A stretch of 18,092 bases of DNA from JAWLGW01 sp964569055. GTDB lineage: Bacteria; Planctomycetota; J058. Where the stretch lies: NCBI GenBank assembly GCA_964569055.1, contig CAZMSZ010000133.1:1-18092 (forward strand), in the 5' to 3' direction. The notes under the pieces are model-generated. The model was not told where the DNA came from. It worked only from the letters and a program-made list of their open reading frames with translations, and did not search any database. Positions 6,784 to 13,503 of this stretch are shown piece after piece (positions within the stretch are counted from its first letter, which is position 1; each line of letters opens with the position of its first letter). The position numbers and the translations under genes are program-made.

Positions 6784-7436
6784 AGGTGGCGTCGCGCAGG
6801 CTGCACACGATCGACGAGACGCGCCCGGGCACCTGCCCGGAGGCGGCCTGCGACGCGCACCTCGAGCTCCCGTATCTGTGCCACGTGTGCGGGACGCTGC
6901 TGCGCGACCCGCCCGGGCTGACCCACTTCGGGCGGTTCGGGCTCCCGCCCCGGTTCGAGCTCGACCTCGCCGACCTCGAGCGCCGCTACCTCGACCTCTC
7001 GCGCCGGCTGCACCCCGACCGGCGGATCGGCAAGGGGCCGCAGGTCCAGGCGCGGGCGCTGATCCTCAGCTCGGCGCTCAACCAGGCCTACGCGGCGCTC
7101 AAGGACGAGCGGCTGCGGGCGGAGCACCTGCTGGCCGTGTGGGGCGGCCCCACCGCCGAGCAGGACAAGCGCACCCCGCCCGGGTTCCTCATGGAGCAGC
7201 TCGAGCTGCGCGAGGAGCTCGAGGAGGCCAAGGCGCGGGGCGACCGCCCGCGCCTGGAGGTCGGCCGCGCGGAGGCCCGCGCCGAGCGGGCGGGCTGCAT
7301 GGAGCGCGTGCGCGCGCTGTTCGCGAGCGAGGGCTTCCCGCGGCCCGAGCACCTCGCCGAGCTCCGCGAGCAGCTCAACGTGGTCCGCTACTGGGCCACC
7401 CTGGAGGAGGAGCTCTCGGCCGCCCTGGCGGCCTGA
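6780..7436 (+). CDS. hscB: Co-chaperone HscB with N-terminal zinc-binding cysteines
   Basis: A J-domain co-chaperone that delivers IscU to HscA and stimulates its ATPase, 218 aa. The J-domain covers about residues 52-125, with FGLPPRFELDLADLERRYLDLSRRLHPD and the HPD motif at 78-80, as in HscB. A C-terminal helical bundle (about 135-215) is the IscU-binding part. Before the J-domain lie C19-x4-C24-x9-C34-x2-C37, a likely tetracysteine zinc site. E. coli HscB lacks this, but eukaryotic HSC20/HSCB proteins have a comparable one, which makes this protein about 45 residues longer than the E. coli type. GTG 6780 overlaps the iscA stop; starting later would lose the cysteines. Assignment is secure from motif and context. 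Confidence 0.93.
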   Translation: MKVASRRLHTIDETRPGTCPEAACDAHLELPYLCHVCGTLLRDPPGLTHFGRFGLPPRFELDLADLERRYLDLSRRLHPDRRIGKGPQVQARALILSSALNQAYAALKDERLRAEHLLAVWGGPTAEQDKRTPPGFLMEQLELREELEEAKARGDRPRLEVGRAEARAERAGCMERVRALFASEGFPRPEHLAELREQLNVVRYWATLEEELSAALAA

Positions 7437-7498
7437 GCTCCCGCGGCCGCGGCGGGCGCCTGGTCCGCCCTTCGCACGGCCCCAACGTGGAGGGACAC

Positions 7499-9361
7499 AT
7501 GAGCGAGCACGAGCGCGACCTCGTGGTCGGGATCGACCTCGGGACGACCAACAGCCTCCTGGCGATCGTGAAGGACGGGCGGCCCGAGCTGGCGCAGGAC
7601 GGCGAGGGGCGCGCGGTGGCGCTGCCCTCGACCGTCTCGTACTTCGACGACGGCGGGGTGCTGGTGGGCGAGGCCGCCCTCGAGCGGGCCCCGCTCGCCC
7701 CCGAGCGGACCGTGATCTCGGTCAAGCGGCTCATGGGCCAGGGGCTCGAGGACCTCTCGCCCCAGGCCCGGCGCCACTTCCAGGCCCCGCTGGTGGAGGA
7801 GGGGCGCAAGCTGGTCAAGCTCGCGATCGGCGAGCGGACCGTGACCCCGCAGGAGGTCTCGGCGCAGGTCCTGCGCGAGCTCAAGCGGCGGGCCGAGGCC
7901 GGCCTGGGGCGCGAGGTGACCAAGGCGGTCGTGACCGTCCCGGCCTACTTCGACGACGCGCAGCGCCAGGCCACCCGCGACGCGGGCCGCATGGCCGGGC
8001 TGGAGGTGCTGCGGATCATCAACGAGCCCACCGCCGCCTCGCTGGCCTACGGCCTGGGCGGCAAGGAGGCCGAGGGCGTGATCGCCGTGTTCGACCTCGG
8101 CGGCGGGACGTTCGACCTCTCGCTGTTGCGGGTCCAGGCGGGCACGTTCCGCGTGCTCGCCACCGCCGGCGACACGCTCCTCGGCGGCGACGACGTGGAC
8201 GCGATCCTGGTCGAGAGCGCGCTCGCGGCCCTGGCCGAGCGCGGGCTCGACGTCGAGCACCAGGCCCTCGGCCCCCGGCTGCGCGCCCGCCTGCGCGCCG
8301 CGGCCGAGCAGGCCAAGAAGGAGCTCTCCAGCACCGAGCGGACGACCCTCCGCGTGCAGGACCCCACCCACGGGGTCAACCTCGAGCTCGAGCTGACCCG
8401 CCCCGAGCTGCAGAAGGCGATCGAGCCGCTGGTCCAGCGCACGCTCGCGCTGTGCGCCAAGGCGCTCCGCGACGCCGGCCTGAGCGCCGCCGACGTGAAC
8501 GAGGTGGTGCTGGTGGGCGGCTCGACCCGGATCCCCTACGTGCGCGAGCGGGTGGGCGGGTTCTTCGGCCGAACGCCCCACACCGAGCTCGACCCCGACG
8601 AGGTGGTCGCGCTCGGGGCCGCCCTCCAGGCGGACCTGCTGGCGGGCGGCAGCAGCGACCTGCTCCTGCTCGACGTGACGCCGCTGGCGCTGGGGCTCGA
8701 GACCTACGGGGGCGGGGTCAACAAGCTGGTCCTGGCCAACACCGCGATCCCGGCCCAGGCGCGCGAGGAGTTCACCACGCCCGAGGACAACGTCACCGCG
8801 ATCGACCTCCACGTGCTGCAGGGCGAGCGCGAGCTGGTGCAGGACTGCCGCTCGCTCGCCCGCTTCAAGCTCAAGATCCCGCCCATGCCGGCGGGCATGC
8901 CCAAGCTCGAGGTCACGTTCCTGATCGACGCCGACGGGATCCTGCGGGTCATGGCCCACGAGCACCGCTCGGGCGCCGAGGCGGAGATCGAGGTGACCCC
9001 GGTCCACGGCCTGACCGAGGACGAGGTCGACCAGATCATGAGCGACTCGATCGAGCACGCGATCGACGACGTGCGCCGCCACCAGCGGATCGACCTCGTC
9101 AACGAGTCGCGCACCGTCGGGCGCGCCGCCCGCAAGCAGCTCGAGCTGGCGGGCGACGGCCTCGCCCCCGCGCAGGCCCAGGCCGTGCGCGAGGCGGCCG
9201 ACGCGCTCGAGGCGCTGCTCGACCAGGGCGAGAACGAGGCGATCAAGGCCGGCCTGGACCGGCTCAACGAGGCGGCCGAGCCGCTGGCCCAGCTGGTGCT
9301 CGACCGCGCGATCCAGCAGGCGCTCAAGGGCAAGCGGGTCGAGGAGGTCAGGGTCCGGTAA
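7499..9361 (+). CDS. hscA: Hsp70-family chaperone HscA
   Basis: A specialised Hsp70 that uses ATP to release Fe-S clusters from IscU, 620 aa, about the usual HscA length. The nucleotide-binding domain shows GIDLGTTNS (11-19), VTVPAYFDDAQRQAT, INEPTAASLAYGL, VFDLGGGTFDLSLL and VLVGGSTRIPYVR. The interdomain linker LLLLDVTPLALGLE leads to a substrate-binding beta domain and helical lid. There is no DnaK-type EEVD end. Frames extend upstream, but ATG 7499 is preceded by GGAGGG (7489-7494) and begins just before the conserved core. The gene follows hscB by 62 bases, and its TAA shares one base with the fdx ATG. Location between hscB and fdx separates it from DnaK. Confidence 0.96.
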   Translation: MSEHERDLVVGIDLGTTNSLLAIVKDGRPELAQDGEGRAVALPSTVSYFDDGGVLVGEAALERAPLAPERTVISVKRLMGQGLEDLSPQARRHFQAPLVEEGRKLVKLAIGERTVTPQEVSAQVLRELKRRAEAGLGREVTKAVVTVPAYFDDAQRQATRDAGRMAGLEVLRIINEPTAASLAYGLGGKEAEGVIAVFDLGGGTFDLSLLRVQAGTFRVLATAGDTLLGGDDVDAILVESALAALAERGLDVEHQALGPRLRARLRAAAEQAKKELSSTERTTLRVQDPTHGVNLELELTRPELQKAIEPLVQRTLALCAKALRDAGLSAADVNEVVLVGGSTRIPYVRERVGGFFGRTPHTELDPDEVVALGAALQADLLAGGSSDLLLLDVTPLALGLETYGGGVNKLVLANTAIPAQAREEFTTPEDNVTAIDLHVLQGERELVQDCRSLARFKLKIPPMPAGMPKLEVTFLIDADGILRVMAHEHRSGAEAEIEVTPVHGLTEDEVDQIMSDSIEHAIDDVRRHQRIDLVNESRTVGRAARKQLELAGDGLAPAQAQAVREAADALEALLDQGENEAIKAGLDRLNEAAEPLAQLVLDRAIQQALKGKRVEEVRVR

Positions 9362-9780
9362 TGGGCGGCGAGAACCCCTACATCAAGCAGGCCGAGGCGC
9401 GCCTCCCCAGCGCGCCCTACACGATCCGCTTCCGCACCACCGGCGGCGAGACCAAGGAGGTCCGGGTCGACCCCGCCGACCTCCCCGAGGGGCACGACGG
9501 CCGCCAGGGCAGCCTGCTGCGGACCGCCCTCGCCGCGGGGATCCCCATGGACCACGCCTGCGGCGGGGTGTGCGCCTGCTCGACCTGCCACGTGATCGTG
9601 CGCAAGGGGTTCGACACGCTCAACCCCTCCAGCGAGGAGGAGGAGGACATGCTCGACCTCGCGCCGGGCCTGACCGACGTCTCGCGGCTAGCCTGCCAGG
9701 CGATCCCCGACGGGAGCGAGGACCTCGAGGTGGAGATCCCGTCGTGGAACCGGAACATCGTCAGCGAGGGCCCGCACTGA
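9361..9780 (+). CDS. fdx: ISC-type [2Fe-2S] ferredoxin
   Basis: An adrenodoxin-like [2Fe-2S] ferredoxin supplying electrons for cluster assembly, 139 aa. Ligands are C67, C73 and C76 in the segment HACGGVCACSTCHVIV, plus C112 in RLACQA. C71 matches the extra conserved cysteine of ISC ferredoxins (C46 of E. coli Fdx). The protein ends IPSWNRNIVSEGPH; the aromatic/basic C-terminal stretch is typical of ISC ferredoxins that dock on IscS. About 20 residues at the N-terminus exceed the E. coli protein. ATG 9361 shares its A with the hscA stop (TAATG), implying coupled translation. No iscX follows; the operon ends here. Confidence 0.95.
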   Translation: MGGENPYIKQAEARLPSAPYTIRFRTTGGETKEVRVDPADLPEGHDGRQGSLLRTALAAGIPMDHACGGVCACSTCHVIVRKGFDTLNPSSEEEEDMLDLAPGLTDVSRLACQAIPDGSEDLEVEIPSWNRNIVSEGPH

Positions 9781-9783
9781 GCG

Positions 9784-9797
9784 AGGGGCTTGCCCCT
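9784..9797 (+). terminator. Possible weak terminator hairpin after the isc operon
   Basis: AGGGG-CTTG-CCCCT can form a 5-bp stem with a 4-base loop, four bases after the fdx stop. No proper T-tract follows directly, although the next 50 bases are unusually T-rich for this genome. The position is right for the end of the isc operon, which meets the convergent Rpn locus here. Confidence 0.35.
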
Positions 9798-9853
9798 TGC
9801 CCTTGCCTGGCGTTCCTGGTTTCTAACTCCTAGTTCTCTGTTTGATGCTTCTG

Positions 9854-10184
9854 CTCAGGCCGGTGCGTCGGTCGCGGGCGGCATGAGCGCGAGGAGCTCG
9901 TCGGGATCTGCCACCGTTGCTGCTCGGTCGGCCAGAGCGTCGAGGAGATCCAGGTCCTGGATCGCCTCCAGGCGCGCGGCGAGCTCCGGCGGCACGGCCC
10001 CGAATCGCCTCGCGAGCACGCGGGCGATCTCACGCCGGAAGCCCAGCGCCTCACCTTCCTTCCGACCTTCCTTCCGACCTTCCTCCCGACCGCGCTCTTC
10101 GGCGACGCGTTCGAACCGCATTTTGTAGGCCACGTGCTTCTCCCTCTCGAGCCGGTCGATCCGGGCGGTCCAGCTCCTGGTCGG
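9854..10184 (-). repeat. 331-bp tandem duplicate (copy A) of the 3' end of the Rpn-like gene
   Basis: Bases from 9854 onward match bases from 10185 onward at an offset of 331. Over the first ~220 aligned bases I count about 12 substitutions, plus one 12-base unit difference in the run of TTCCTTCCGACC-type units. The unit covers the gene's C-terminal domain, stop codon and the coiled-coil segment just before it. The other copy (B) is 10185-10410, continuing past the gap from 10511. Because 331 is not a multiple of three, the copies sit in different frames. Divergence argues against a simple assembly duplicate. Confidence 0.85.
9855..10133 (-). CDS. Possible stand-alone Rpn C-terminal domain protein, or 3' gene remnant
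   Basis: Copy A of the duplication keeps an open frame from GTG 10133 (or ATG 10121) to TGA at 9855, giving 92 or 88 aa. The product is a charged helix with GREEG/GRKEG repeats, followed by the segment FRREIARVLARRFGAVPPELAARL and an Asp/Leu-rich helix ending in a Pro/Ala tail. This matches the C-terminal domain of the neighbouring Rpn-like protein and resembles DUF4351-type tails. GTG 10133 has GAGGGAG (10146-10140 on the minus strand) at a 6-base spacing. Upstream of it a one-base insertion relative to the full gene breaks the longer frame, so only an internal start could be used. Rpn families are known to produce short C-terminal products (RpnS) that inhibit the full nuclease. Whether this copy is expressed is unknown; a decaying remnant is the alternative. 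Confidence 0.45.
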   Translation of the reverse strand: MAYKMRFERVAEERGREEGRKEGRKEGEALGFRREIARVLARRFGAVPPELAARLEAIQDLDLLDALADRAATVADPDELLALMPPATDAPA

Positions 10185-10410
10185 CTCAGGCCGGAGCGTC
10201 GGTCGCCGGCGGCATGAGCGCGAGGAGCTCGTCGGGGTCGGCCACCGTTGCTGCTTGGTCGGCCAGAGCATCGAGGAGATCCAGGTCCTGAACCGCGTCC
10301 AGGCGCGCGGTGAGCTCGGGCGGCACGGCCCCGAATCGCCTCGCGAGCACGCGGGCGATCGCACGCCGGAAGCCCAGCGCCTCACCTTCCTTCCGACCTT
10401 CCTCCCGACC
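10185..10410 (-). repeat. Tandem duplicate (copy B), the native 3' end of the Rpn-like gene
   Basis: This is the second copy of the 331-bp unit described at 9854-10184, interrupted on its right by the N gap. It contains one fewer 12-base GRKE-encoding unit than copy A. Its stop codon is at 10186-10188. Confidence 0.8.
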
Positions 10411-11282
10411 NNNNNNNNNNNNNNNNNNNNNNNNNNNNNNNNNNNNNNNNNNNNNNNNNNNNNNNNNNNNNNNNNNNNNNNNNNNNNNNNNNNNNNNNNN
10501 NNNNNNNNNNCCACGTGCTTCTCCTTCTCGAGGCGGTCGATCCGCCGGTCCAGCTCCTGTTCGAGCTCGGCGGGCAGCGCGAGCAGCCAGTCGATCAACC
10601 GCAACAGCTCGAGGACCTCCTCCCGAGAGTAGCTCCGCTCGTACAGCCCTCGAACCAGGATCCACTTCCAGTGTAGCCGCGCCTGCGCGTCCTTCCGAGT
10701 GCGCAGCGAGGCGAGGTGCGCGCGCACCACCACGGCGATCGGGTTGCGGTCGGCGGCGAGCTCCTCGTCGCGAGCCTCCCAGTCGAGGAGCTTGGCGGTG
10801 GGGAAGCTGCGCACCGTGCGGCAGCCCAGCAGCCCCTCCTCGAACGCGCGCGGGTGCCAGTCGGGGCGGTCGTCGGCGAGCACCACCAGGCTCACGACCG
10901 GCGGGCCGTAGCGGTCGCGGATCCGATAGCCGTACACGAACACCCGCTCGGGCAGGGTGGGGTCGACCTGCCCCTGGACCTCGACGTGGATCAGCAGGCG
11001 GGCTTCGACCCCGTCGCGCAGCCACACCCGAAACAGCTTGTCCGCCAGCCGCCGCCCGGTCTCCGCGTCGCGCACCACCCGCTGCAGCTCGGCGTCGAGC
11101 GCCTCGTAGCCGCGCGACCAGTCGATCGCGGCGTGGACGGCCGGGAACAGGAGGCGCGCGAACGGCTCGAGGAACCGGTCGAGTGCCTCCTTCCAGGGGC
11201 TGTCGCGGTCGTCGGCCTCGCCCGTGCCCTCGCGGGCGGCGTCCGGCCCGACGCCGCCCGGCGCGTGTGCGTCTTGGCTCAC
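10186..11282 (-). CDS. Rpn-family PD-(D/E)XK nuclease-like protein, interrupted by an assembly gap
   Basis: Resembles the Rpn (recombination-promoting nuclease, YhgA-like 'putative transposase') family. Start is GTG 11282 with GGAGGG about 4 bases upstream. The N-terminal domain (about 28-200) has a likely PD-(D/E)XK core: D81 in LADKLFRVW, then E101-V-Q103 in LLIHVEVQGQ, followed by VFVYGYRIRDRYG. Next come a helical region, the coiled-coil ELDRRIDRLEKEKHV, then the gap, a GREEGRKEG linker and a DUF4351-like tail. Across the 100-N gap the frame is broken. Copy A has 38 bases at the same place, and a 38-base gap (or 38 plus multiples of 3) restores the frame to the stop at 10186. I therefore treat the gene as intact. 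Rpn proteins are linked to DNA cleavage and anti-phage defence. An internal AAGGAG-N6-GTG (GTG at 10514) lies at the gap edge. Confidence 0.75.
10411..10510. other. Assembly gap of 100 N inside the Rpn-like gene
   Basis: A run of exactly 100 N, the conventional placeholder for a gap of unknown size. By comparison with copy A (10092-10129) the missing sequence is probably about 38 bases. The gap falls beside the GRKE-encoding 12-base repeats, which would explain the assembly failure. Confidence 0.97.
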
Positions 11283-11393
11283 CCGCCCTCCGAACCCCCG
11301 ACCACGCGCGTCGCGCGGGTTGGGTTTTGTTCGGCCATGCTAGCGAGCCGGTCCGACAGCCCCGGCACCGCCGCGCCGGCGTGCGGCGCGCGC

Positions 11394-12254
11394 TCAGGCG
11401 GGCTCGTCGGACTCCGCGGCGACGCGCCGCCACACGATCCAGCCGGCCAGGCACAGGCTGATCGTGAGGGACGCGGCCAGCGGGAGCGGCGCGAGCTGCA
11501 GCGCGCCGAGCGGGCCGAGCAGGTCGGGCAGGCCGGTCTCCGAGAACACCGTCCAGCCGATCAAGAACACGGGGCTCACCAGGAACGCGGCCCGCGCGAC
11601 CTCCCACCCCCAGGGGAGCGGCCCGAGCCCGCGCGCGCGCCACAGCCCATACGCCCAGGCGCCGAGCGCGGCGGCGAGGTAGAGCAGGGCGTCGTAGCGC
11701 AACGGCCACGTGAACGAGAAGCCGTCGAGGTTCCAGGCGAAGACCTGCAGGTCGTCGCCCGTGTCGATCACGCCGTCGGGGCCGGCCGAGCGCACGCCCC
11801 AGGTGCGATCCCGCCAGGAGACCGTGAGCCACCACGGGTTCCCCCACGTGTCGCGTGGCACGTCGGGCAGGCTCGGGCGGCGCTCGTCGGGGTGCGGCGC
11901 CAGTTGCACCCAGCCGCTGCGGTCCGCCGTCGGATCGTCGGGGCGGTAGAAGCGCCCGAGCCGGTTCTCGCGCCACTCCATGCTCTGCGACAGGTTGGCC
12001 CCGCCCAGGTCCTGCGGGTAGCCGGCCGGCAGCGCGACCCCTCGCTCGTCGGACCACAGCGGGGGCCCCGAGCCGCGCAGGCGGTCGGTCAGCGTGCGGT
12101 CCGCCCGCCACACCGCCCGCAGCCCTTCGATCGGATAGAGCGCGTAGTAGACCGGATAGAACAGGAGCCCGCCGAGCACGAGCAGCAGCGCCATGACCGC
12201 GGCCACCACGTCGCCGGGCAGGAGGTGCCTGCGCGCGCGCTCGAGCAGGGTCAC
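11394..12254 (-). CDS. Polytopic membrane protein with pseudopilin-like (GspG C-terminal) segment
   Basis: A 286-aa protein without an assignable function. One membrane helix (about 15-38) is followed by a soluble segment of about 140 residues, then three more helices (about 187-205, 220-237, 252-275). The soluble part contains DTWGNPW (135-141) and GVRSAGPDGVIDTGDDL (153-169). This resembles the C-terminal signature of type II secretion major pseudopilins, where a D-x-WGNPY motif precedes an S-x-G-x-DG calcium-binding loop. The canonical prepilin cleavage motif is absent, so this is not an ordinary pseudopilin. GTG 12254 was chosen because it lies 11 bases after the CPBP stop and precedes the first helix, with a weak AGGGG upstream. 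It is probably in an operon with the CPBP gene. Confidence 0.72.
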   Translation of the reverse strand: MTLLERARRHLLPGDVVAAVMALLLVLGGLLFYPVYYALYPIEGLRAVWRADRTLTDRLRGSGPPLWSDERGVALPAGYPQDLGGANLSQSMEWRENRLGRFYRPDDPTADRSGWVQLAPHPDERRPSLPDVPRDTWGNPWWLTVSWRDRTWGVRSAGPDGVIDTGDDLQVFAWNLDGFSFTWPLRYDALLYLAAALGAWAYGLWRARGLGPLPWGWEVARAAFLVSPVFLIGWTVFSETGLPDLLGPLGALQLAPLPLAASLTISLCLAGWIVWRRVAAESDEPA

Positions 12255-12265
12255 GCGCCGCGCCC

Positions 12266-13375
12266 CTACCCGCCGCCCAGGAACGTGGCCCACACCACGT
12301 CCACCAGCGCGTGGACGAGCACCGGCGCCCACAGCGCGCCGGTGGCGCGGTAGGCGAGCCCGTAGATCACGCCGGCCAGGGTGGCCAGCACGAGGTATTC
12401 GAGCCGGCCTTCGAGCGCGTCGCGGTTGTTCCAGTGCATGAGCCCGAACGCGAGCGAGGAGAGCGCGAGCGAGGCCAGCGGCCGGCCGCTCTGCTCCTTG
12501 AGGCCGCGGTCGAGGATCCCGCGGAAGAACAGCTCCTCGGGGAGCGCGATCGTGAGCGCGATCGCCGCGCTCGCGCCCAGGAACCCGAGCAGGCCGTGCC
12601 GCGGCGGGGTCCAGCGCAGGAACTCGGTCCACAGCCCGAGCGGCAGCGCGACCGCCCCGAACAGGAGCGCCAGCAGCGCCGCCGGGAGGAGATCCCGCCG
12701 CTCGGGCGGGCGGGCGCCCACGTCGACCCGCCCGGCCACCCCGAACGCCAGGAGGCCGAGCGCGGTCACGACCAGGGCGGCCGCCTCGTAGCCCCACTGC
12801 GCCGCCGGGTCGAACCCGCTCGCCTCGGGGAACAGCCCGCGCCGGTACCAGCGCAGGTCGAACGGGATCCACAGCGCGAGCCACAAGAGGAGCGCGCTCC
12901 CGCCCAGGCCGTAGCGCCACAGCCCCGCGCCCGCCAGCGTGGCGGCCGCCCCGCCCGCGGCCACGATCGCGAGCGCGTAGGGGTCGAACCCGCGCGCGGT
13001 GAGCTGGGCCGGGAGCCCGAGCACCAGCACCGGCCAGGCGGCGAGCGCCGCCCCGATCAGCGCCAGCCCGCCGCTCGACGCGTAGCGGAGCGCCGCGACC
13101 AGGCCCGGGTGGAACGCGCCCGCGATCGCCGTCAGGAGCGGAGCCAGCGCCAGCACCGCGAGCGGCGCGGCGCGCTGGACGTCGTGGGCCTTGGCGAGCA
13201 GGCGCGCGGGGTCGCGCCCCTTCGCCGCGGCGGCCTCGGCCCCGGCCAGCAGCGCGCTCGCCTGGAAGTGGACGGTGAGCGCCACGAGCGCCACGGCGAG
13301 CACCAGCGAGGCGGCGAGGAAGGCGCGCGGGAGCGGCGGGGGAGCCGCGGCGTCGAGCGGGGGCGCGGCGTGCAC
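12266..13375 (-). CDS. CPBP-family intramembrane protease-like protein
   Basis: A 369-aa polytopic membrane protein with a C-terminal CPBP (Abi/Rce1-like) domain. The motifs are E280-E281-x3-R285 (EELFFRGIL), F310-x3-H314 (FGLMHW) and H355-x3-D359 (HALVD); the last has Asp where many members have Asn, which occurs in the family. The N-terminal two thirds consist of about six hydrophobic helices unrelated to the catalytic core. Family members are intramembrane metalloproteases or glutamic-type proteases with roles in prenyl-protein processing, bacteriocin immunity or regulation; the substrate is unknown. Longer upstream frames would run into the divergent lipoprotein gene's leader. GTG 13375 lacks a Shine-Dalgarno but has TATCCT 6 bases before it, suggesting a leaderless message. 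Confidence 0.82.
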   Translation of the reverse strand: MHAAPPLDAAAPPPLPRAFLAASLVLAVALVALTVHFQASALLAGAEAAAAKGRDPARLLAKAHDVQRAAPLAVLALAPLLTAIAGAFHPGLVAALRYASSGGLALIGAALAAWPVLVLGLPAQLTARGFDPYALAIVAAGGAAATLAGAGLWRYGLGGSALLLWLALWIPFDLRWYRRGLFPEASGFDPAAQWGYEAAALVVTALGLLAFGVAGRVDVGARPPERRDLLPAALLALLFGAVALPLGLWTEFLRWTPPRHGLLGFLGASAAIALTIALPEELFFRGILDRGLKEQSGRPLASLALSSLAFGLMHWNNRDALEGRLEYLVLATLAGVIYGLAYRATGALWAPVLVHALVDVVWATFLGGG

Positions 13376-13381
13376 GGGGTC

Positions 13382-13387
13382 AGGATA
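13382..13387 (-). promoter_or_regulatory. Candidate -10 for leaderless CPBP transcript
   Basis: On the minus strand TATCCT ends 6 bases before GTG 13375, which would place the transcript 5' end at the start codon. That fits the lack of a ribosome binding site. No -35 match is seen, so this is suggestive only. Confidence 0.3.
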
Positions 13388-13503
13388 CCGCCGGGCTTCC
13401 GGCCCGAGGTGCCGGCCCCTCTCCGAACCGGTGCCCACCGCCGCTCCCCATGAGCCCTTGTGCGACTCGCGAGCCGTCTGCAGACTGCCCCAGGGAGGGG
13501 TCC

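Noticed and set aside
10040..10091. Short direct repeats (TTCCTTCCGACC-type) as a CRISPR or minisatellite element
   Set aside because: They are in-frame codons for GRKE/GREE units in the coiled linker of the Rpn-like protein; there are no spacers and the unit is 12 bases.
9854..11282. Insertion sequence, suggested by the 'putative transposase' name used for Rpn/YhgA relatives
   Set aside because: No terminal inverted repeats, target-site duplication or DDE/Tyr/Ser recombinase motifs are seen; the duplication is a direct tandem of the gene's own 3' end.
10511..12111. Long minus-strand frame spanning the Rpn N-terminal half and the membrane protein
   Set aside because: Upstream of the gap it is an out-of-frame shadow with Arg/Pro/Gly-rich composition; only its part below the gap (10186-10410) is real coding sequence.
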